Origin: Tumebacillus lacus
Lineage (GTDB): Bacteria > Bacillota > Bacilli > Tumebacillales > Tumebacillaceae
Direction: 5' to 3'
NCBI RefSeq assembly: GCF_026410385.1
Contig: NZ_JAPMLT010000001.1
Coordinates: forward strand, 186,001 to 250,000
Length of the DNA stretch: 64,000 bases
The notes under the pieces are model-generated. The model was not told the DNA's origin. It did no database searches and saw only the letters and a list, made by a program, of their open reading frames with translations. Below, piece by piece: positions 18,029 to 28,098 of the stretch. A program made the position numbers and the translations under genes. Positions within the stretch are counted from its first letter, which is position 1, and every line of letters begins with the position of its first letter.

Positions 18029-20260
18029 ATGCATAGAACGTTTTCCACTACCCTCGGCGGCCGTACGCTGACCCTGGAGTTCGGCAAGCATGCCAAGCAA
18101 GCGACCGGTTCTGTGATGGTCCGCTACGGCGACACGGTCGTGCTCTCGACGGTGACCGCTTCCCGTGAACCGAAAGATCTTGACTTTTTCCCGCTCACCG
18201 TCAACTACGAGGAGCGTTTATATGCGGTTGGTAAAATCCCGGGCGGCTTCATCAAGCGCGAAGGACGTCCGTCGGAAAAAGCGATCCTCGCCAGCCGTCT
18301 GATCGACCGACCGATCCGTCCGCTGTTCCCGGAAGGCTACCGCAACGACATCCAAGTCGTCGACCTCGTACTTTCCGTGGATCAAGACTGCGCATCGGAA
18401 ATCGCTGCGATGATCGGCACCTCGGCCGCTCTGATGACCTCCAGCGTGCCGTTTGAAGGCCCGATTGCCGGTGTGATCGTCGGTCGCGTCGACGGCGAGT
18501 TTGTGATCAACCCGACCGTCGAACAAGCTGCCAAATCGGACATCCACCTGATCGTCGCCGGCACCAAAGACGCGATCAACATGGTCGAAGCGGGTGCAAA
18601 CGTCGTCCCGGAACAGGTGATGATCGAAGCGATCATGTTCGGACACGATGCGATCAAAGAACTGGTCGCTTTCCAAGAGCAGATCGTCGCCGAACTGCAA
18701 CCGGAAAAGGCAGAAGTCATCCTGCACGCAGTCGATGCACAGATCAATGACAAAGTCCGCTCCCTGGCGACGGACAAGCTCAAAGAAGCGATCCGCACGT
18801 ACGACAAGCAAGAGCGTGAAGCAAACATCTCCGCTGTGAAAGAAGAAGTCAAAGCGGCACTGCTCGAAGAGCTGGGTGAAGAGTCGTTCGCTTCTCACCA
18901 AGGCGATATCAGCGAAGTGCTCTATGACATCGTCAAGGAGCAAGTTCGTCATGCCATCGTGCACGAAGGCATTCGTCCGGACGGCCGCGCCATCGATGAG
19001 ATCCGCCCGATCTCGACCGAGGTCGGTCTGCTGCCGCGCGTTCACGGCTCCGGTCTGTTCACCCGCGGTCAAACGCAAGCGCTGTCTGTCTGCACCCTCG
19101 GCACGCTTGGCGACTCGCAGGAGATCGACGGTCTCGGCCTCGACTCCGAAAAGCGCTTCATGCATCATTACAACTTCCCGCCGTTTTCCGTCGGCGAAGC
19201 GCGTCCGCTACGTGCTCCGTCCCGCCGCGATATCGGTCACGGCGCACTCGGCGAGCGCGCGATGGAACCGGTAATCCCGTCTTCTGACGATTTCCCGTAT
19301 ACGATCCGCGTCGTCTCCGAGATCATCGAGTCGAACGGGTCGACGTCGCAAGCAGCGATCTGCGGCTCCGTCATGGCGATGATGGACGCAGGCGTCCCGC
19401 TGAAAGCACCGGTCGCCGGTGTGGCGATGGGCCTGATCGCAGACGGTGACAAAATGGTCGTCCTCACCGACATCCAAGGCATGGAAGACCACCTGGGCGA
19501 CATGGACTTCAAAGTCGCAGGCACCGCTGAGGGCATCACCGCTCTGCAGATGGACATCAAGATCAAAGGCATCAACCGTGAAGTGCTGGAGCGTGCGATG
19601 GAGCAAGCGCACCGCGGCCGTCAGCACATCCTCGGCAAAATGCTGGAAGCGATCGCAGAGCCGCGCGCGGAAATGTCTCCGTACGCACCGCGCATTATCA
19701 CCATGCGCATCCATCCGGACAAGATCCGCGACGTCATCGGGCCGGGCGGTCGCGTGATCAACAAAATCATCGAAGAGACCGGCGTCAAGATCGACATCGA
19801 GCAAGACGGTCGCGTCTTCATCGCCGCGACCAACGGCGAAGCGGGTGAAAAGGCAAAAGAGATCATCGAAGGCATCGTCCGCGAAGTCGAACTGGGTGCG
19901 ATCTACAGCGGCAAAGTCACCCGCGTTGAGAAATACGGCGCGTTCGTCGAAGTCCTGCCGGGCAAAGACGGTCTCGTTCACATCTCGCAGCTGGGGGAAG
20001 AGCGCGTGGCGAAGACGGAAGACGTCTGCAACGTCGGCGACATTCTGCCGGTCAAAGTCACCGAGGTCGACCCGCAAGGCCGCGTCAACCTGTCCCATCG
20101 CGAAGCACTTCGCGAAATGCGCGGCGAGCCGCCGACGCCGCTGGAAGAGATCCAGCGTCAGATCAAGGCATCCCGCGATGAAGACCGCCGCAACAGCGGT
20201 GGCGGCAACCGCGGCCCGCGTGGCGGCGGCGACCGTGACCGCGTGCGTCCGCGCAGCTAA
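18029..20260 (+). CDS. pnp: Polyribonucleotide nucleotidyltransferase (PNPase)
   Basis: PNPase degrades RNA phosphorolytically from the 3' end and is the main 3' exonuclease of Bacillus. The 743 residues hold two RNase PH cores with an alpha-helical linker. [26 protein letters not shown] marks the active second core. The KH domain is near residue 555 ([21 protein letters not shown]) and S1 near 622 ([29 protein letters not shown]). The last 25 residues are Gly/Arg-rich ([11 protein letters not shown]), an RGG-like tail also seen in this genome's IF2. Confidence 0.98.
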   Translation: MHRTFSTTLGGRTLTLEFGKHAKQATGSVMVRYGDTVVLSTVTASREPKDLDFFPLTVNYEERLYAVGKIPGGFIKREGRPSEKAILASRLIDRPIRPLFPEGYRNDIQVVDLVLSVDQDCASEIAAMIGTSAALMTSSVPFEGPIAGVIVGRVDGEFVINPTVEQAAKSDIHLIVAGTKDAINMVEAGANVVPEQVMIEAIMFGHDAIKELVAFQEQIVAELQPEKAEVILHAVDAQINDKVRSLATDKLKEAIRTYDKQEREANISAVKEEVKAALLEELGEESFASHQGDISEVLYDIVKEQVRHAIVHEGIRPDGRAIDEIRPISTEVGLLPRVHGSGLFTRGQTQALSVCTLGTLGDSQEIDGLGLDSEKRFMHHYNFPPFSVGEARPLRAPSRRDIGHGALGERAMEPVIPSSDDFPYTIRVVSEIIESNGSTSQAAICGSVMAMMDAGVPLKAPVAGVAMGLIADGDKMVVLTDIQGMEDHLGDMDFKVAGTAEGITALQMDIKIKGINREVLERAMEQAHRGRQHILGKMLEAIAEPRAEMSPYAPRIITMRIHPDKIRDVIGPGGRVINKIIEETGVKIDIEQDGRVFIAATNGEAGEKAKEIIEGIVREVELGAIYSGKVTRVEKYGAFVEVLPGKDGLVHISQLGEERVAKTEDVCNVGDILPVKVTEVDPQGRVNLSHREALREMRGEPPTPLEEIQRQIKASRDEDRRNSGGGNRGPRGGGDRDRVRPRS

Positions 20261-20284
20261 TCCAGTTAGTCAGAAACCACCTGT

Positions 20285-20316
20285 AAGAGGGGCAGAGCGA
20301 TCTGCCTCTTTTTTTC
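20285..20316 (+). terminator. Intrinsic terminator after pnp
   Basis: GGCAGA/TCTGCC with an outer AGA/TCT and a GG bulge, followed by eight T residues. Confidence 0.85.
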
Positions 20317-20413
20317 GTTTGCGTTCCGAGTTGCTCCACGAGGGCTGGCACCGCCCCTTGAGGTCTAGTCCACCTTTGACCCGCATAAATTAGAAGCGAG
20401 TGAGGTGGACGCC

Positions 20414-21166
20414 ATGAAGACGATGAAGAAAATGACGGTTGCACGTCGCATCCACGTCGGCAAATTGCTCACCGCCGGCGCCGCCTGTCTGTTGCTGTTT
20501 TCCGGGATCAGCGACACGCTGGCGATCAATACATATGTACGAGACCTGAAAGGGATGTCGATCCCCGTTCAGTCCTACCCGGTGGAAGCTTCCGTTGTCG
20601 CGCTCACGTTTGATGTGGGAGCGGACTCCAACTCAGCGCGTATCGGCGACATTTTGCTCGCTTTGCGATCGCACAACGTCAAGGCAACCTTTTTCCTGAC
20701 CGGCTCGTGGATCGAGGCCAACCCCCGCAGCGCTCAGGCGATTGTCTCTGCCGGGCATGAGGTCGGGCAGAGCCTGTACACCTACCGCGACACGAGCCAG
20801 ATGTCGGCAGAAGAAGTGCGGGCGGAGTTGGAGCGTTCCGACGCCGCGTGGACAAAGGCGGGTCTCCCGGAACACCGGGCGTTTCGAGTCCCGCATGGAG
20901 AAGCGAAAAGCGCGGTCGCCAAAGCGATTCGATCCCGCCATGCCGAGTTGATCGGCTGGTCGATTGACGCCGCTCCGAAAACGAAGGATGACGCCGTTCA
21001 CGTATTTGGCCGGATGCACGAAGGGGTGCAACCGGGCGATATCCTGCGGATGCGCGTGGATCAACTGTCGGCCGCTGCGGTGCCGGGCCTGTTGAAAAGC
21101 TTGCGTGACAGCGGGTATGACGTGCGATCTGTCAACGAGATGCGAGGGGAGGGTGACAGATCATGA
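20414..21166 (+). CDS. Polysaccharide-deacetylase-like protein, degenerate active site
   Basis: A 250-residue exported or membrane-anchored protein: a basic start, then a hydrophobic segment LLTAGAACLLLFSGISDTLA. The rest follows the NodB fold (VVALTFDVGADS, VKATFFLTGSWIEANP, AGHEVGQSLYTY). The metal-binding Asp-Asp is reduced to DV, and the HxxxH motif is missing (GQSLYTY where NHTYSH is expected), so it is probably not a working deacetylase. ATG 20414 is preferred over GTG 20405 because TGAGGTGG precedes it. The stop overlaps the start of a second deacetylase-like gene by 4 bases. Confidence 0.85.
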   Translation: MKTMKKMTVARRIHVGKLLTAGAACLLLFSGISDTLAINTYVRDLKGMSIPVQSYPVEASVVALTFDVGADSNSARIGDILLALRSHNVKATFFLTGSWIEANPRSAQAIVSAGHEVGQSLYTYRDTSQMSAEEVRAELERSDAAWTKAGLPEHRAFRVPHGEAKSAVAKAIRSRHAELIGWSIDAAPKTKDDAVHVFGRMHEGVQPGDILRMRVDQLSAAAVPGLLKSLRDSGYDVRSVNEMRGEGDRS

Positions 21167-22164
21167 AGCACCGTAACAGCCCGACTGTCTCAGCCGTGAA
21201 ACGCCGTCCGCTTTTATTTGGTGCGGTGGCCCTCGTGTTTCTCCTGAGCGGTCTTTTTCGCTCCGGTGCAGAAAGCGCCCCGGCGAAAGTCGATCATCCG
21301 ATGCCGGTCGTCAGCGCGATGGCGAATCAGCAGGACAAAGACCTGCGCAAAAGAGTCGAAGTGTTGGCCAAGCAGTATAACGCCGACCCCATCGATGCCC
21401 AAAATCACCCGGTCTGGAAGGCGATCCCTTCCTTAAACGGTGTGGAAGTCGACGTCGAAGCCACGATGGAAAAGGCGAAGGCGAGCAAAGGTGACCGCAT
21501 CCCGCTGGTAGCCAAGCAGATCCCGGCCGCCATCTCCCTCGATGACCTTGGACCGTTGCCGATCTACCGGGGCAACGGCGAGAAAAAACAGATGGCTTTG
21601 ATGGTCAACGTGGCGTGGGGCGAGGAGTATCTGGCCGACATGTTGGACACGTTTGAGACACACAACGTGCAGGTCACTTTTTTCCTGGATGGTTCCTGGA
21701 CCAAAAAAAATCCGGACCTTGCCAAAGAACTCCTCGTGCGCGGTCATGAACTGGGCAACCACGCCTATTCGCACCCGGACATGGCCAATCTCGACAGCCG
21801 CAGTCAACTGAGCCAGATCGTCCGCACCAATCAGGCGATCAAACGGGCGACCGGTCAAACGCCGACATTGTTCGCCCCGCCGGGCGGCGCGTTTAACGAT
21901 GAGACGGTCAAACAGGCGCACGGACAAAAGATGCGGACGATTCTCTGGACGATCGACACGCTGGACTGGCGCAAACCGCCTGCCGCCTCGATTCAGGACA
22001 AAGTGCTGTCCCGTGCGGAAAATGGAGCGCTCGTCCTGATGCATCCGACCGAACCGACCCGCGAGGCGTTGCGGTCGCTGCTTCCCAATCTGAAGAAAAA
22101 GGGCTACGACCTTGTCACCGTCTCGGAGTTGATCGATCCGACCCGGCCCTTGCAAAACCCCTAG
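21163..22164 (+). CDS. ylxY: YlxY-like polysaccharide deacetylase family protein
   Basis: A 333-residue NodB-fold protein with an N-terminal membrane anchor (LLFGAVALVFLLSGLFRSG), likely facing the outside. Position between pnp and the M16 peptidase mlpA matches Bacillus ylxY. Family features are VTFFLDGSWTKKNPDLAKE, the intact HAYSHP metal motif and APPGGAFNDETV. The first Asp motif (TFDDGP in true enzymes) reads MVNVAWGEE, as I recall for YlxY proteins, so catalysis is doubtful. It overlaps the preceding paralogue by ATGA and ends in a strong terminator. Confidence 0.88.
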   Translation: MKHRNSPTVSAVKRRPLLFGAVALVFLLSGLFRSGAESAPAKVDHPMPVVSAMANQQDKDLRKRVEVLAKQYNADPIDAQNHPVWKAIPSLNGVEVDVEATMEKAKASKGDRIPLVAKQIPAAISLDDLGPLPIYRGNGEKKQMALMVNVAWGEEYLADMLDTFETHNVQVTFFLDGSWTKKNPDLAKELLVRGHELGNHAYSHPDMANLDSRSQLSQIVRTNQAIKRATGQTPTLFAPPGGAFNDETVKQAHGQKMRTILWTIDTLDWRKPPAASIQDKVLSRAENGALVLMHPTEPTREALRSLLPNLKKKGYDLVTVSELIDPTRPLQNP

Positions 22165-22191
22165 GCTGTCGAGCTCTCGACAGCCTTTTTT
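22163..22191 (+). terminator. Intrinsic terminator after ylxY
   Basis: AGGCTGTCGA pairs perfectly with TCGACAGCCT around a 4-base loop, then six T. The 5' arm overlaps the stop codon. Confidence 0.92.
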
Positions 22192-22242
22192 AGCGAAAAG
22201 TAGCTATATTTGGAGCTTGTACTAGCTCGTGCGCGATTCCCA

Positions 22243-22334
22243 TATAATAAGGAAAGTACAGAGCAACCGGGAAAATCTCAGAGGGGACATCACATGGTGG
22301 AAATTGGCGACATAGGCTGAATGTATGTTATAGT
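22243..22334 (+). promoter_or_regulatory. Two candidate -10 elements before mlpA
   Basis: The 271-bp gap before mlpA holds TATAAT at 22243-22248 (only a TTGTAC at 20 bp spacing upstream) and an extended TGTTATAGT at 22326-22334 with TTGGCG 19 bp upstream. The second is nearer the gene. Confidence 0.4.
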
Positions 22335-22435
22335 AAATTTTGCATCACCCCAAAAGATGTTCAGACCAAAATCGGATGGCCTGAAGAAAACAGGCGAGAC
22401 GATGTGTTGTCTCTCTGTAACAGAGGAGGATATAC

Positions 22436-23680
22436 TTGATCTATCGTGAGGTTCTTTCCAATGGCATGCGCGTCGTGATCGAAGAGATCGCGTCTGTGCG
22501 TTCCGTATCGCTGGGTATCTGGGTCGGAACCGGTTCCCGGGATGAAAATCCGGCGACCAACGGCATCACCCATTTTATCGAGCACATGATGTTTAAAGGA
22601 ACGGAAAAGCTGTCTGCCCGGCAGATCGCCGAAATGTTTGACGGTATCGGCGGCCAGGTAAACGCGTTTACTTCTAAAGAATACACCTGCTATTACGCGA
22701 AAGTATTGGATGAGCATTTCGGTCTCGCCATGTCGACGTTGGCCGACATGTTGCTGCGTTCCAAATTTGCCGAGGAAGAACTCGTCAAAGAGCGCCGCGT
22801 CATCATCGAAGAGATCAAAATGTATGAAGACGCGCCCGATGATCTCGTGCACGACATGATCGCAGAAGTCGTGTACCCGGATCACGCGCTCGGCTACAAC
22901 ATCCTCGGCACGGAGGAGTCTTTGAACTCCTTCCGGCAGCAGGACTTCTTCCAATACATGCAACAAAACTATACGACCGACAACATCGTCATCGCCATCG
23001 CAGGAAACGTCAAACACCGCGAGGCTCTCCAACTGGTCGAGGCCCTGTTCGGCGACCTGCCGCAAACGCGCGTGCAACGTCAGGACAAAGCGGCCACCTT
23101 CTCGTCCGGCAAAGCGATCCGCAACAAAGGCACGGAGCAAGCACACATCCTGCTGGCCGCTCCGGGCTTTGCGTATGACCATGAAATGATCTACCCGACG
23201 ATCCTGTTCAACAACGTGCTCGGCGGCTCTTCCTCGTCCCGTCTGTTCCAAGACATCCGCGAAGAGCGCGGTCTTGCGTACTCGATCTACTCGTACCATA
23301 CCGCTTACAAAGAGACCGGCATGTTCGGTCTGTACGTCGGCACGGGTCCCGAGCGGGCGCAGATGGTCACCGACCTGTGCGGCGAGATCCTCGCCGACAT
23401 CGCGGCCAAAGGGATCACAGAAGAGGAACTGAACAAAGCCAAGGAGCAGGTCAAAGGTTCGCTGATGCTGTCGCTGGAGAGCACCTCTTCCCGCATGAGC
23501 CGCCTCGGCAAAAACGAGCTGCTCGGTCGGCACGTTACGCTCGACGATCTGGTCGAAAAGATCAAAAAGGTCGAGCTCGACCAAGTCAATGCCGCTGCCA
23601 AACAGATGCTCGGCGGCACGTTTGCCATGGCGGCCGTCGGTCCGTTCGACGATCTGCGTGCTCCAAACGAAAACGCATAA
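22436..23680 (+). CDS. mlpA: M16-family zinc peptidase MlpA/PepR
   Basis: A 414-residue insulinase/processing-peptidase-type zinc protease, cytoplasmic. The inverted zinc motif HFIEH (in THFIEHMMFKGTEK) is near residue 43, with the distal Glu in the ERRVIIEEIKMYEDAPDD segment. The C-terminal half has the paired M16_C domain (LGGSSSSRLFQDIREERGLAYSIYS). The start is TTG 22436 with GAGGAGG 6 bases upstream. In Bacillus this gene (mlpA/ymxG) lies between ylxY and ymxH, as here. Its natural substrate is not defined by the sequence. Confidence 0.95.
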   Translation: MIYREVLSNGMRVVIEEIASVRSVSLGIWVGTGSRDENPATNGITHFIEHMMFKGTEKLSARQIAEMFDGIGGQVNAFTSKEYTCYYAKVLDEHFGLAMSTLADMLLRSKFAEEELVKERRVIIEEIKMYEDAPDDLVHDMIAEVVYPDHALGYNILGTEESLNSFRQQDFFQYMQQNYTTDNIVIAIAGNVKHREALQLVEALFGDLPQTRVQRQDKAATFSSGKAIRNKGTEQAHILLAAPGFAYDHEMIYPTILFNNVLGGSSSSRLFQDIREERGLAYSIYSYHTAYKETGMFGLYVGTGPERAQMVTDLCGEILADIAAKGITEEELNKAKEQVKGSLMLSLESTSSRMSRLGKNELLGRHVTLDDLVEKIKKVELDQVNAAAKQMLGGTFAMAAVGPFDDLRAPNENA

Positions 23681-23688
23681 ATCACCTG

Positions 23689-23722
23689 AAAGTGCCCGTC
23701 TGATGCAGACGGGTACTTTTTC
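23689..23722 (+). terminator. Intrinsic terminator after mlpA
   Basis: AAGTGCCCGTCT pairs with AGACGGGTACTT (one G-T) around GATGC, followed by T residues. Confidence 0.92.
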
Positions 23723-23782
23723 GTTTTCCGGACGCATAAGCAATACCAAAACACGCCCACAGGCGAAGGAGGCATAACAGCG

Positions 23783-24064
23783 ATGAGATTGAGCGAACTG
23801 GCTGGCAAAGAGATGATCGATGTACAGACGGGAACAAGGCGGGGCGTGCTCGGCGGAGCAGATCTGTGGATCGACGAGGAGACGGGCAAGATCGAGTCGA
23901 TCCTTCTGGCAGCGGGCGGATTGCCTTTTGGTAAAAAGCGGGAGGATACGGTGATTCCTTGGAACGCGATCCGCAAGGTCGGACCGGATATGATCTTGTT
24001 GGACAGCGAAGGTGACACGCACCCGTTTGAGCAAACGTCCTCGTCAACAGGAACCAGCAACTAG
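23783..24064 (+). CDS. ymxH: PRC-barrel sporulation protein YmxH/YlmC
   Basis: A 93-residue single PRC-barrel domain protein (MRLSELAGKEMIDVQTGTRRGVLGGADLWID, PWNAIRKVGPDMILLD). GAAGGAGG precedes the ATG. The family is linked to sporulation in Bacilli and Clostridia, and the gene sits directly before dpaA, as in Bacillus. The short Ser/Thr-rich C-terminus looks unstructured. A SigK-like promoter for dpaA begins inside its last codons. Confidence 0.88.
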   Translation: MRLSELAGKEMIDVQTGTRRGVLGGADLWIDEETGKIESILLAAGGLPFGKKREDTVIPWNAIRKVGPDMILLDSEGDTHPFEQTSSSTGTSN

Positions 24065-24080
24065 GCAGCGGCATACGATA
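24052..24080 (+). promoter_or_regulatory. Candidate SigK promoter for dpaAB
   Basis: AACC (24052-24055), a 16-bp spacer and CATACGATA (24072-24080) fit the SigK consensus AC / CATANNNTA. dpaAB (spoVFAB) is SigK-controlled in Bacillus subtilis, so the fit is meaningful. Confidence 0.6.
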
Positions 24081-24213
24081 TCTCACTCGCAACGACCGCG
24101 GCATGGAGCATTCCCCGTGAACCGTGCTGCTGTCGTGCCGGACTGAGCAAAGCCTCAAGCCTTGAATATTTTAGAAAATCGCGTAAAATGTTTTGAAAGG
24201 GGTACGGAGAAGC

Positions 24214-25092
24214 ATGCTGACAGGGATCAAGATGGCGTTTGTCGGCGGCGATGCCCGCATCATGGAGGTCATCAAGCACGCGAGCGATCTCGATGCGAGC
24301 ATCGTATTGATCGGCTTCGACCAGTTCGAGACACCCCTCGCCGACACGGTGAAGGCAGAACTCACCCCTGATGTGTTGGCTGACGTTGATGCAATCGTGC
24401 TTCCCGTCACCGGGATGGACGATACTGGTAAAGTGGAAAGCAAATACTCCTCAACCGAGTTGGTGTTGGAACAAAAGCATTTTGACGCGATCCCGCGCCA
24501 TGCTCAGATCTTCACCGGCATCGCCAGGCAGAAACTCAGCGAGATCTGCCGGCAGCGCAATCTGCGCCTCGTCAAGCTGATGGAGCTGGACGAAGTGGCG
24601 ATCCACAACTCGGTGCCCTCGGCGGAGGGGGCGATCCAGATGGCGATGGAGCATACCGACATCACCATTCACGGCTCGCGATCCGTCGTGCTCGGTTTTG
24701 GTCGCTGCGGGATCACGCTGGCCCGGATGCTTGGTGGCATCGGGGCGGAGGTGACTGTCTGCGCACGCAAACCGGCAGATATCGCCCGCATTCAGGAGAT
24801 GAAACTGCGAGCGGTGCCGATGAACGAGTTGGAACAGGCTGTCCGGGAGGCAGATCTGATTTTCAACACCATTCCGGCGATGGTCTTGCCGGCGGAGGTG
24901 CTGGCCAAGGTGCCGCGCTCCTCTGTGATTATCGACATCGCGTCCAAACCGGGCGGCACAGACTTTCGTTATGCGGAAAAACGGGGAATCAAAGCACTGC
25001 TCGCTCCAGGCCTGCCGGGGATCGTTGCCCCGAAGACAGCCGGTCAGATCTTGGCTCGCACCATCTGCCGTCTGCTTTGGGAACACGCGTAA
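24214..25092 (+). CDS. dpaA: Dipicolinate synthase subunit A
   Basis: DpaA (SpoVFA) with DpaB oxidises the lysine-pathway intermediate dihydrodipicolinate to dipicolinic acid in the mother cell; it is then loaded into the spore core. The ATG 24214 has GGAG at 24206-24209; 292 residues. The N-terminal domain begins KMAFVGGDARIMEVI, and the Rossmann NAD(P) domain has SRSVVLGFGRCGITLARML near residue 155. It is 18 bp from dpaB and two genes upstream of asd, so substrate and product genes are clustered. Confidence 0.96.
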   Translation: MLTGIKMAFVGGDARIMEVIKHASDLDASIVLIGFDQFETPLADTVKAELTPDVLADVDAIVLPVTGMDDTGKVESKYSSTELVLEQKHFDAIPRHAQIFTGIARQKLSEICRQRNLRLVKLMELDEVAIHNSVPSAEGAIQMAMEHTDITIHGSRSVVLGFGRCGITLARMLGGIGAEVTVCARKPADIARIQEMKLRAVPMNELEQAVREADLIFNTIPAMVLPAEVLAKVPRSSVIIDIASKPGGTDFRYAEKRGIKALLAPGLPGIVAPKTAGQILARTICRLLWEHA

Positions 25093-25110
25093 TCCTTGGA
25101 GGGAAAGCAT

Positions 25111-25713
25111 ATGGATCTCAAAGGCAAAACGATCGGTTTTGGTTTGACCGGTTCGCATTGCACCTATGCGGAAGTTCAACCGGCGATGGAAGAATTGATG
25201 AAGCTTGGCGCACGCGTCGTGCCGATTCTCTCGTATACTGTACAATCGACGACCACCCGATTTGCCGAAGCGGATGAGTGGGTGGCCAAAATTGAATCGA
25301 TCACCGGCGAGACGGCGATCAAGTCGATCCCGGAAGCGGAGCCGCTCGGCCCGTCGAAACTGCTCGACGTGATGCTGATCGCTCCTTGCACCGGCAACTC
25401 GCTGGCAAAGCTTGCCAACGCGATGAACGAATCGCCGGTGCTGATGGCGGCCAAATCCACGCTGCGCAATGACCGCCCGGTCGTGATCTCGATCTCGACC
25501 AACGACGGACTTGGCCTGAACGCGGTCAATGTCGGGCGGCTTTTGGCGACGAAAAACATTTTCTTCGTGCCGTTCGGGCAAGATGATCCTTGGAAAAAGA
25601 TCAATTCCCTGGTCGCACGCAATGAGTTGATCATCCCGACGCTGGAACACGCCCTCGAGAAAAAACAACTCCAACCGATGGTCGTGGAGAAGTGGCGGGA
25701 CTTGCAAGCATAG
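25111..25713 (+). CDS. dpaB: Dipicolinate synthase subunit B (flavoprotein)
   Basis: The second subunit of dipicolinate synthase, a 200-residue member of the flavoprotein (HFCD/UbiX-like) fold. Visible motifs are GKTIGFGLTGSHCTYAEV at the N-terminus and LIAPCTGNSLAKLANAMNESPVLMAAKS, where flavin binds in the family. ATG 25111 with GGAGGG 7 bases upstream is preferred over an in-frame TTG at 25096 that overlaps the ribosome-binding site. Co-transcribed with dpaA. Confidence 0.96.
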   Translation: MDLKGKTIGFGLTGSHCTYAEVQPAMEELMKLGARVVPILSYTVQSTTTRFAEADEWVAKIESITGETAIKSIPEAEPLGPSKLLDVMLIAPCTGNSLAKLANAMNESPVLMAAKSTLRNDRPVVISISTNDGLGLNAVNVGRLLATKNIFFVPFGQDDPWKKINSLVARNELIIPTLEHALEKKQLQPMVVEKWRDLQA

Positions 25714-25745
25714 TCCTTTAATCAAGAATAGGAGTTGGGCAATTT

Positions 25746-26783
<1,038 letters not shown>

Positions 26784-26835
26784 ATCTTCACATCGGGCGT
26801 AAACACTTGCAAAAACTGGATAAGAGGGGACAGCC

Positions 26836-28053
26836 ATGCGCATACTCGTTCAAAAGTTCGGCGGCACGTCGGTCGCCACCCGTGAAGTTCGCGAGCGGGC
26901 GATCGAACACATCCTGGAGGCAAAAGAGCGTGGATACGGCGTTGTCGTCGTCGTGTCGGCGATGGGGCGCAAAGGCGACCCGTATGCGACAGATACGCTG
27001 CTTGGGCTGATCGGAGAGGATGACCGCACGAACCGACGCGAGCTCGATCTCTTGATGTCCTGCGGGGAATTGATCTCCGGCGTCGTCTTTGCTTCACACC
27101 TTCGTCAACACGGCGTGGATACGGCAGTGTTGACGGGGGGGCAGGCCGGGATCACGACGAACGATGATTTCACGCGGGCTCACATTTTGACGATCAATCC
27201 GAAGCGGATCTTGAATGAATTGGAACAAGGACGCATCGTGATTGTGACCGGCTTTCAAGGCTGGAGTCAGGACCAAGAGGTCACGACGCTGGGGCGCGGC
27301 GGCAGCGACACTACCGCCACCGCGCTCGGCGTCGCGCTCGACGCAGAGGTCGTGGACATCTTCACAGACGTCGAAGGCATCATGACGGCTGATCCCCGCA
27401 TCGTCGACGAAGCGCGTCGTCTGAACACCGTTACGTATGCGGAGATCTGCAACTTGGCCTATCAAGGAGCCAAAGTGATCCACCCGCGCGCCGTGGAGAT
27501 CGCGATGCAAAAAAACATCCCGATCCGCGTGCGTTCGACGATGTCGCGCGACGAGGGGACGCTGGTCACCAATCAGGTCGACAGCGACCGGATTGAAGGG
27601 GAACTGAAGGACCGTCTGCTGACCGGGATCACGCAGGCGGCGAACGTGACCCAGATCAAGGTGTATGCTCAGCCGGGTCAGAAGGGCATGCAACTGCAAG
27701 TCTTCAAAGCGATGGCGGCAAACGGCATCTCTGTCGACTTTATCAACGTAAACTCGCGGGGCGTCGCCTACACGGTACAGGATGCGGACACCGAACAAGC
27801 GGTGCACGTGTTGCGGGAGCTCGGCTTTGAGCCGGACGTTCTGCGCGGCTGTGCAAAAGTGGCGGCCGTCGGAGCCGGGATCGCCGGCGTGCCGGGCGTG
27901 ATGGCGCAGATCGTCGAGGCGATCACCGAGGAAGGCGTGGAGATCTTGCAATCGGCCGACTCGCACACGACGATCTGGGTGCTCGTGCGCGGCGAAGACA
28001 TGGTCGCGGCGGTGCGCGCCCTGCACAATACGTTTAAACTACACGCTCTGTAG
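26836..28053 (+). CDS. dapG: Aspartokinase (DapG type)
   Basis: Phosphorylates aspartate, the entry step of the aspartate family. The 405 residues have VQKFGGTSVAT at the N-terminus, TGFQGWSQDQEVTTLGRGGSDTTA and FTDVEGIMTADPRIV in the kinase domain. Two ACT domains follow from about residue 265 (NVTQIKVYAQPGQKGMQLQVFKAM). By synteny (asd-dapG-dapA) it corresponds to B. subtilis DapG, the DAP-sensitive isozyme; the effector here is inferred. RBS GAGGGG; 52 bp after asd. Confidence 0.96.
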   Translation: MRILVQKFGGTSVATREVRERAIEHILEAKERGYGVVVVVSAMGRKGDPYATDTLLGLIGEDDRTNRRELDLLMSCGELISGVVFASHLRQHGVDTAVLTGGQAGITTNDDFTRAHILTINPKRILNELEQGRIVIVTGFQGWSQDQEVTTLGRGGSDTTATALGVALDAEVVDIFTDVEGIMTADPRIVDEARRLNTVTYAEICNLAYQGAKVIHPRAVEIAMQKNIPIRVRSTMSRDEGTLVTNQVDSDRIEGELKDRLLTGITQAANVTQIKVYAQPGQKGMQLQVFKAMAANGISVDFINVNSRGVAYTVQDADTEQAVHVLRELGFEPDVLRGCAKVAAVGAGIAGVPGVMAQIVEAITEEGVEILQSADSHTTIWVLVRGEDMVAAVRALHNTFKLHAL

Positions 28054-28098
28054 GGCAGACGCCTGACAGGGACAATCGATACAGGATGGTGGAAAGAC

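Noticed and set aside
20372-20392. SigK-like CATAAATTA before the deacetylase-like pair
   Set aside because: The -10 fits CATANNNTA but no AC-type -35 lies 16-17 bp upstream.
22294-22449. An 8-codon ORF followed in frame by a 42-codon ORF before mlpA, separated by TGA
   Set aside because: It has a purine-rich site upstream, but the residues look random, the end overlaps mlpA, and there is no reason to read the TGA as selenocysteine.
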